Shown: positions 22,656 through 26,622 of the stretch, one piece after another | Position numbering within the stretch: the stretch's first letter is position 1 | How the letters are laid out: each line of letters starts with the position of its first letter | NCBI RefSeq assembly: GCF_000711695.1 | Contig: NW_013546862.1 | Coordinates: 1 to 26,622, forward strand | Direction: 5' to 3' | Source: Tilletiaria anomala UBC 951 | Taxonomy: Eukaryota > Basidiomycota > Exobasidiomycetes > Georgefischeriales > Tilletiariaceae | DNA length: 26,622 nucleotides | Made by a program: the position numbers and the translations under genes | Notes under the pieces: generated by a model | What the model was told of the DNA's origin: nothing | Databases searched by the model: none | Seen by the model: the letters and a program-made list of their open reading frames with translations, nothing else

Positions 22656-22729
22656 TTTTAGCACGAGCTGTGGGCGCAGGCCAGCGGTGGCGGAGTCTAG
22701 TTGAGCTCGGACTTCCTCGTCGGCTCCCA
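22656..22729 (-). other. Candidate further 5' exon of the giant gene
   Basis: After a TTTACAG acceptor the minus strand reads GADEEVRAQLDSATAGLRPQ, then LVLK, and reaches AAA|GTGCGG. Splicing across 22489-22655 (167 bp) would give the strand-like run QLVLKVKECHV in frame. The initiating ATG is not settled. An ATG at 22771 would need a 38-base intron, which is very short. Confidence 0.35.
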
Positions 22730-25700
22730 CTGTAAAGCTCTAAACGGCCGAATCCCGATAGGCATACGCATGAATTGATATTGGGTGCGTTACGTTTCCA
22801 AGACGACGAGTATGGGCTGGGGTTGACGAGAGCAGCGAAATGCAAAAGCCCGCGGCCGAGCGAGATGAACTGCCGACAGCGTGATACCCCTATGCACAGC
22901 GGAGAGCGTGAGCGAATGTCGATGACGACGTCGATGGCGCAGCGACGTATGCGACGAGAGATTAATGTCAACCCACACACTGGAGCAGACACTGGACAAG
23001 AATGTTGTCCTCGCATTCGCAAAGCAAAAAGGAGCATGCAAAGCCACAGCACTGCCGCCCTTCGTCTTCTCGCGGTGCTTTTTCGAAAAGAAGATGGCGA
23101 TGATGCTCACAAGCATGAAGTTCGGCTCCCAAGCTGTGTTACGGACCTGTAACAACTGCCTCTCGAGTGTGCGTCTCTCATGATAGGTATGTGTGATACA
23201 TAGCAGCGCCTGTCAGCCGGAGTGATGATGAAACGCGGGTTGATTGCGCATCCTCTGGCCAACCGCCAAAAACGCAAACTTGGACTGTGGCGACTTGACT
23301 CCAATCAAAATTCCGACCGAATATCGCCCAGATGGTGTCTTGTGGGGCTGGCACGATCATCGCTCCGCCTCGGCTCTCGTAGCGCCTGTGGTGCGACATT
23401 GTATTTCTCGGAGATCACTCTTAGCAAGTGTTTTGTCTGCAGGAAAATGGAAAATTGCAAGTAACCCAGTTGAGGCTTCTGCAGCCTTGTACATTGGATT
23501 CTGTAAAATCACTGTATTTTGCGACCAGATTGACGCACGACTCGAAAGAGACTTGCAAGAAAACCGGAAGAAACGCCGGCTGTGGAGTACATGATCAATG
23601 GAATGTGAACTCGCCATCGAGGCCAGGCTAAATTTAAACAGCGCAACAGGCATAGCGTCAGCCGGCAATCGGCCTCTCCCTGTCACATTTCTTCCTTGGT
23701 GATCAGTGATTGTGACAAGACTGTGACCTGCGCTTCCCCTTTGCAACTTCAACCCCCGCACTCCCACCACCATTGCTGCTAGAGTATGTATGTATATGTC
23801 ATTGGCTGGCCAAGGATCGTTCTGGCTTCTGCACTCAGCAGTCGTGCCGTGCAGAGTTGACAGTTGACATCGCCCTCCTACTCGCCTGTCAAACGCGCAC
23901 CAAATTCAATCGATACATAATAAAAACATTAGTTCTAACTTCCAAGACGTGAGATGGGGGCGATGCGCATAGCGATGACTTCATGAGATTGTCAGGAGGA
24001 TGTTGGCGACATGTGGGAAGTAAAAATAATATCCACCTTGGAAAAAGGCTTCACTTCGTGTATCATGAGAAGGCTGCGAGCCTGCAACTCGCCTGACAGT
24101 CAGGGTTCTCATAGCTCCCGCCTGCTCCTACAAACGAGACAGCTGCATTTTCTTGCTCTGAGCACTGATAGGCAATACAGACGAAGGGGCAGCAGTGGGC
24201 TAGTGGTTCATGTATGATCTTGCTATTTATTGTACAGCTTTGCCACTTCCCCATCTACTTCGCATTCTTGCATCGTCGCCAAATGGCCAGTCTTCTCGCA
24301 TGTCCGCTGCGTCGCCCTGTCCAACGCTGTCAAGCTTCGCAACGTTTCATTGTGCTCCATTCTCGATTCTTGAGCGTTTTTATTTTTATTTTCTTATAGT
24401 GCTTCGGGGTTCGCGGCGTCCAGCCTCACAATCATGTCGTATGTACAGCTCTGAATGTGCAAGGACTGCAGGCCGCAACTGTATTTTTGCACCGCATGCC
24501 ACAGATACAACAAAGGTCAATAAGCTTCGTTCGATACTGGGAGTCCAGAGAAAAATAGAGCCCCCTCCCTCGGGCACAGGCTAGCAGGCTATAAAGCCCA
24601 GCGACCTGCAAATTTCCATGAGTAGTCCGGCACAGCTATGCACTTTAACAACATGAAAAACATGCACAACTCTTCGGGAGCCTTCGGGCATGGTTTTGTG
24701 CGTTTATGGCTTTTGATGTGTAAAAAGGATCAGCACCGTTCAAGAGCAAACTGCACACAGCAAACATTCCATCCATTTTAACGAGGCACGGCATCGGCAT
24801 AAAATGCCAGGCATAAAATGCCATATACACACCAAGCTCCGAGGGGAATTAGAGCACCCTGCGCTTTGCAGCGCTCTTACATAGGGAGTGGAGAAATAAT
24901 TATACTAATTTAGTCACCATAATTTTGAATACCGACTTCCGAGGCCGTTATTTTAGTCCATTTTACAGTTCAGCTAGCAGCTGAATAGGGAATAATAACC
25001 CTAATCACCTCAGCTGCTGCAGCTCTCTGTTGCTTCATCAGCTTGACCACTTGCTCCTGACCGGCTTGGTCGTCTAACTGCACATTTCTGCCGCGCTTCA
25101 TCGTTGTATGCTTCGTGCTGTACATATGTGCCGACGCGCTGGTGCTTACATGATCTCAGTGACAAAGATCATGGCACAGGTGAAGGAAAGGCAACGGGAG
25201 TGGCTCATTGGGCCTCGCGGGCGGCAGGCAGATCGACGAGGCTTTGAAACACCGCGGGTCTGCCTTTCAGACTCGCCTCCACCAAGCCGCTGTGACTGCG
25301 CTGCTACTCATGTACACATAAGGCTGGAGGCAAGACGATGGATCAATTTGTAAGGTCAACGATCAGAGATGGGGGCGGTGAGATTCGCACTGCTCAACCG
25401 CTCCAGAACAAAAAAGGCACGAGCGTCAACGCCGCAAGTAAGCCCCATGAAGGGTAAAAGGCGCTGAGTCAGACACGCCCGCGGGGTCTTCGTCCTCCGA
25501 TGCCTGGGTGAGGTATGTATGCAATATGTATGTATATTCATTCGTATTTGCAGAGCTCACAGACCTTGTAGTAAAAGGAGGTAGCGATAGGATGACTTCG
25601 TTGTGCGCCTGCAGGAATGTTCATACCCGCAGACAGGCAGCGATATCGGAAGCATGTACAAGACCTTGCGACGCCTCGTCTTTGCAATGATATGACGGTC

Positions 25701-25789
25701 AGATGTGCCAGGTCCAGGCGCTTGCACGGTTAAGGTTAGAGCCACCTTGTTATACTACAGTTCTGCAATAAGTGAGCACCGCCTGCCTG
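22730..25789. other. Gene-poor, AT-richer intergenic stretch
   Basis: About 3 kb between the giant gene's 5' region and the hydrolase 3' end. The giant gene's promoter should lie in its left part. It contains a duplicated 14-base palindrome at 24796-24823 and an AT-rich patch at about 24890-25000. ORFs such as 23225-23464 plus (79 aa, MMKRG start) and 23357-23773 minus show no recognisable family or coding-like character. I found no tRNA-like B box and no terminal repeats. Confidence 0.5.
24796..24823. repeat. Tandem pair of a 14-base palindromic unit
   Basis: GGCATAAAATGCCA occurs twice without a gap. Each unit has 5-base inverted arms (GGCAT/ATGCC) around an A-rich centre. It could be a dimeric binding site or a chance duplication. 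Confidence 0.8.
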
Positions 25790-26622
25790 TCACAGGCCGA
25801 GCACCTTCTTGAGCCTCGTCTCCACCAAATTATACGCCTCTTTGGTAGCCAAGCCGCCCTTAGTGCTGGCTGTCCACTGCTCCTCATTGAGCGTGATTCT
25901 CGTTTCCCACCCGTGGCTCGTCTCTTTCGCTGTGTATACCACGACGTCCGGATGCCCGTCCGCCTGCAGGTTCTGCACGAACTGCTCGGCCTCGTCGCGC
26001 AGCGTGTCGTACTCGGCGGTGACGATCGTCAGCGGCTTGGTCCACACGGAAGCGGGCGAAGACTGCAGGATCGGTGTGAGCTCGGGCAGCTTTGGAATCT
26101 CGGATGGGTCCGTCTTCAGCATGTAGCAGGCGTTGAAGAAGTCTGTGCGCACCGATATGTAGCACACGGGTATCCGAATCAAAAGTGGGCCATTCCATGC
26201 AGTCAGAAGAATGCATCATCGGTACTAGCATGGCAGCAGTATTCACTCACCGAGCATCCTCATTGTGAACCCAATTCCGGGGATCCCATTTTCCTGCAAC
26301 CACTCATTGCTCTTGGCATTCTTGCCCGCTACGCGTGCGTCGTTTTCCGCGCCCATAGGCGGGTAGAAACTGATGCCACCCTTGATCGCGTCGGTCTCTT
26401 GCTGGCTGAGGCCGTACTTCTTTGCGATGTTCGGCGCACAGAAGCCAATCGTGAGACTCCCACCGGCAGACCAGCCGGTCAGTGCGACGCTGCCCGAGCA
26501 CCACGGCTGCCCGAGCGTCCACCTGATCACGTCTGCTGCATCCTGCCAGCACGCCGGGAAGGGGTGCTCGGGCGCTTTGGCATAGTCACTATCCACTACG
26601 CGAATGCCAAGGCGCCGAGCGG
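25790..26622 (-). CDS. Alpha/beta-hydrolase of the HSL (lipase/esterase) type, 5' end cut by window
   Basis: Carboxylester hydrolase; the family acts on short esters and similar substrates, and no specific substrate can be named. Two exons in view: from the right edge (first full codon at 26620) to 26251, and 26142-25790 (TGA). The 108 bp intron 26143-26250 (GTGAGT...GCACAG, phase 1) joins RML to DFFNACYM. Motifs: DYAKAPEHPFPA, the HSL-family conserved block; the nucleophile elbow GWSAGG (GxSxG); the catalytic Asp probably in TAEYDTLRDEAE; and the catalytic His in ETSHGWE. About 240 residues are visible. The oxyanion HGGG block and the N terminus lie beyond the window, so intactness cannot be judged. 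It is on the same strand as the giant gene but 3 kb away, with no sign of functional linkage. Confidence 0.9.

Noticed and set aside
22275-22730. Minus-strand 151-codon ORF overlapping the upstream exon of the giant gene
   Set aside because: It begins at GTG. Its 3' two-thirds are out of frame with the better-looking Met-less exon at 22237-22488; only its first part (22656-22729) is kept as a candidate exon.
23225-23464. Plus-strand 79-codon ORF starting MMKRG with CxxC near its end
   Set aside because: There is no recognisable family, and an acceptor-like TGTCTGCAG inside it gives no consistent gene model.
25365-25430. tRNA-like stretch on the minus strand (GAGCGGTTGAG... GCGAATCTCACC)
   Set aside because: The candidate T loop lacks the GTTCRANNC core, and no acceptor or anticodon stem could be paired.
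1-26622. CRISPR arrays, rRNA, transposons, virus-derived elements, bacterial-type operons
   Set aside because: I saw no regularly spaced repeats, terminal repeats, transposase or polymerase motifs, or rRNA-like sequence. Gene structure is that of a fungal nuclear chromosome.

Overview
The window looks like an ordinary, gene-rich piece of a GC-rich fungal nuclear chromosome. The predicted proteins are very Ser/Ala/Gly/Gln-rich, with long disordered tails and CAG/CTG-type codon repeats. Introns are short (about 50-170 bp), with GTRNGT-like donors, CTGAC-like branch points and YAG acceptors. The ESCRT-0 protein Hse1 and a Kar9 protein ending in a GAR (GAS2) domain point to a basidiomycete, most likely a smut relative (Ustilaginomycotina). 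That placement is inferred from protein character; no species can be named. I saw no tRNA, rRNA, CRISPR array, or transposon or virus-like element.

Layout. (1) 201-3841, minus: MAP kinase of the Slt2/cell-integrity type with an intact TEY motif, a very large insertion in its activation segment, and long disordered ends. (2) 3842-7116: long stretch with no gene I can support; it holds simple repeats and unconvincing ORFs. (3) 7117-7886, minus: weak evidence for a small intron-rich gene. (4) 8220-10528, minus: HSE1 with VHS, UIM, SH3 and GAT-like regions in three exons. (5) 10529-11610: divergent promoter region with a G-quadruplex-like tract. (6) 11611-15704, plus: KAR9-like spindle-positioning protein with two SxIP motifs and a C-terminal GAR domain. 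Its start codon lies in a small first exon, and a frame-preserving intron sits inside the GAR domain. (7) 15841 to at least 22488, minus: a giant (over 2,100 aa) mostly disordered protein of unknown function. It carries a dispersed S-x-G-H repeat, a basic tail with [S/T]-x-[I/L]-P motifs, and an upstream exon that lacks any start codon. (8) 22730-25789: gene-poor, AT-richer stretch. (9) 25790 to the right edge, minus: 3' part of an HSL-type alpha/beta-hydrolase.

The genes are not an operon and most are unrelated in function (signalling, endosomal sorting, cytoskeleton, ester hydrolysis). The one suggestive pairing is KAR9 and the giant protein. They are convergent, their stop codons are 136 bp apart, and both carry EB1/Bim1-type motifs. 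A shared microtubule role is inference only. No clear new multi-gene system is present. The best leads are the kinase activation-loop insertion, the S-x-G-H repeat protein and its start-less upstream exon with competing splice donors.
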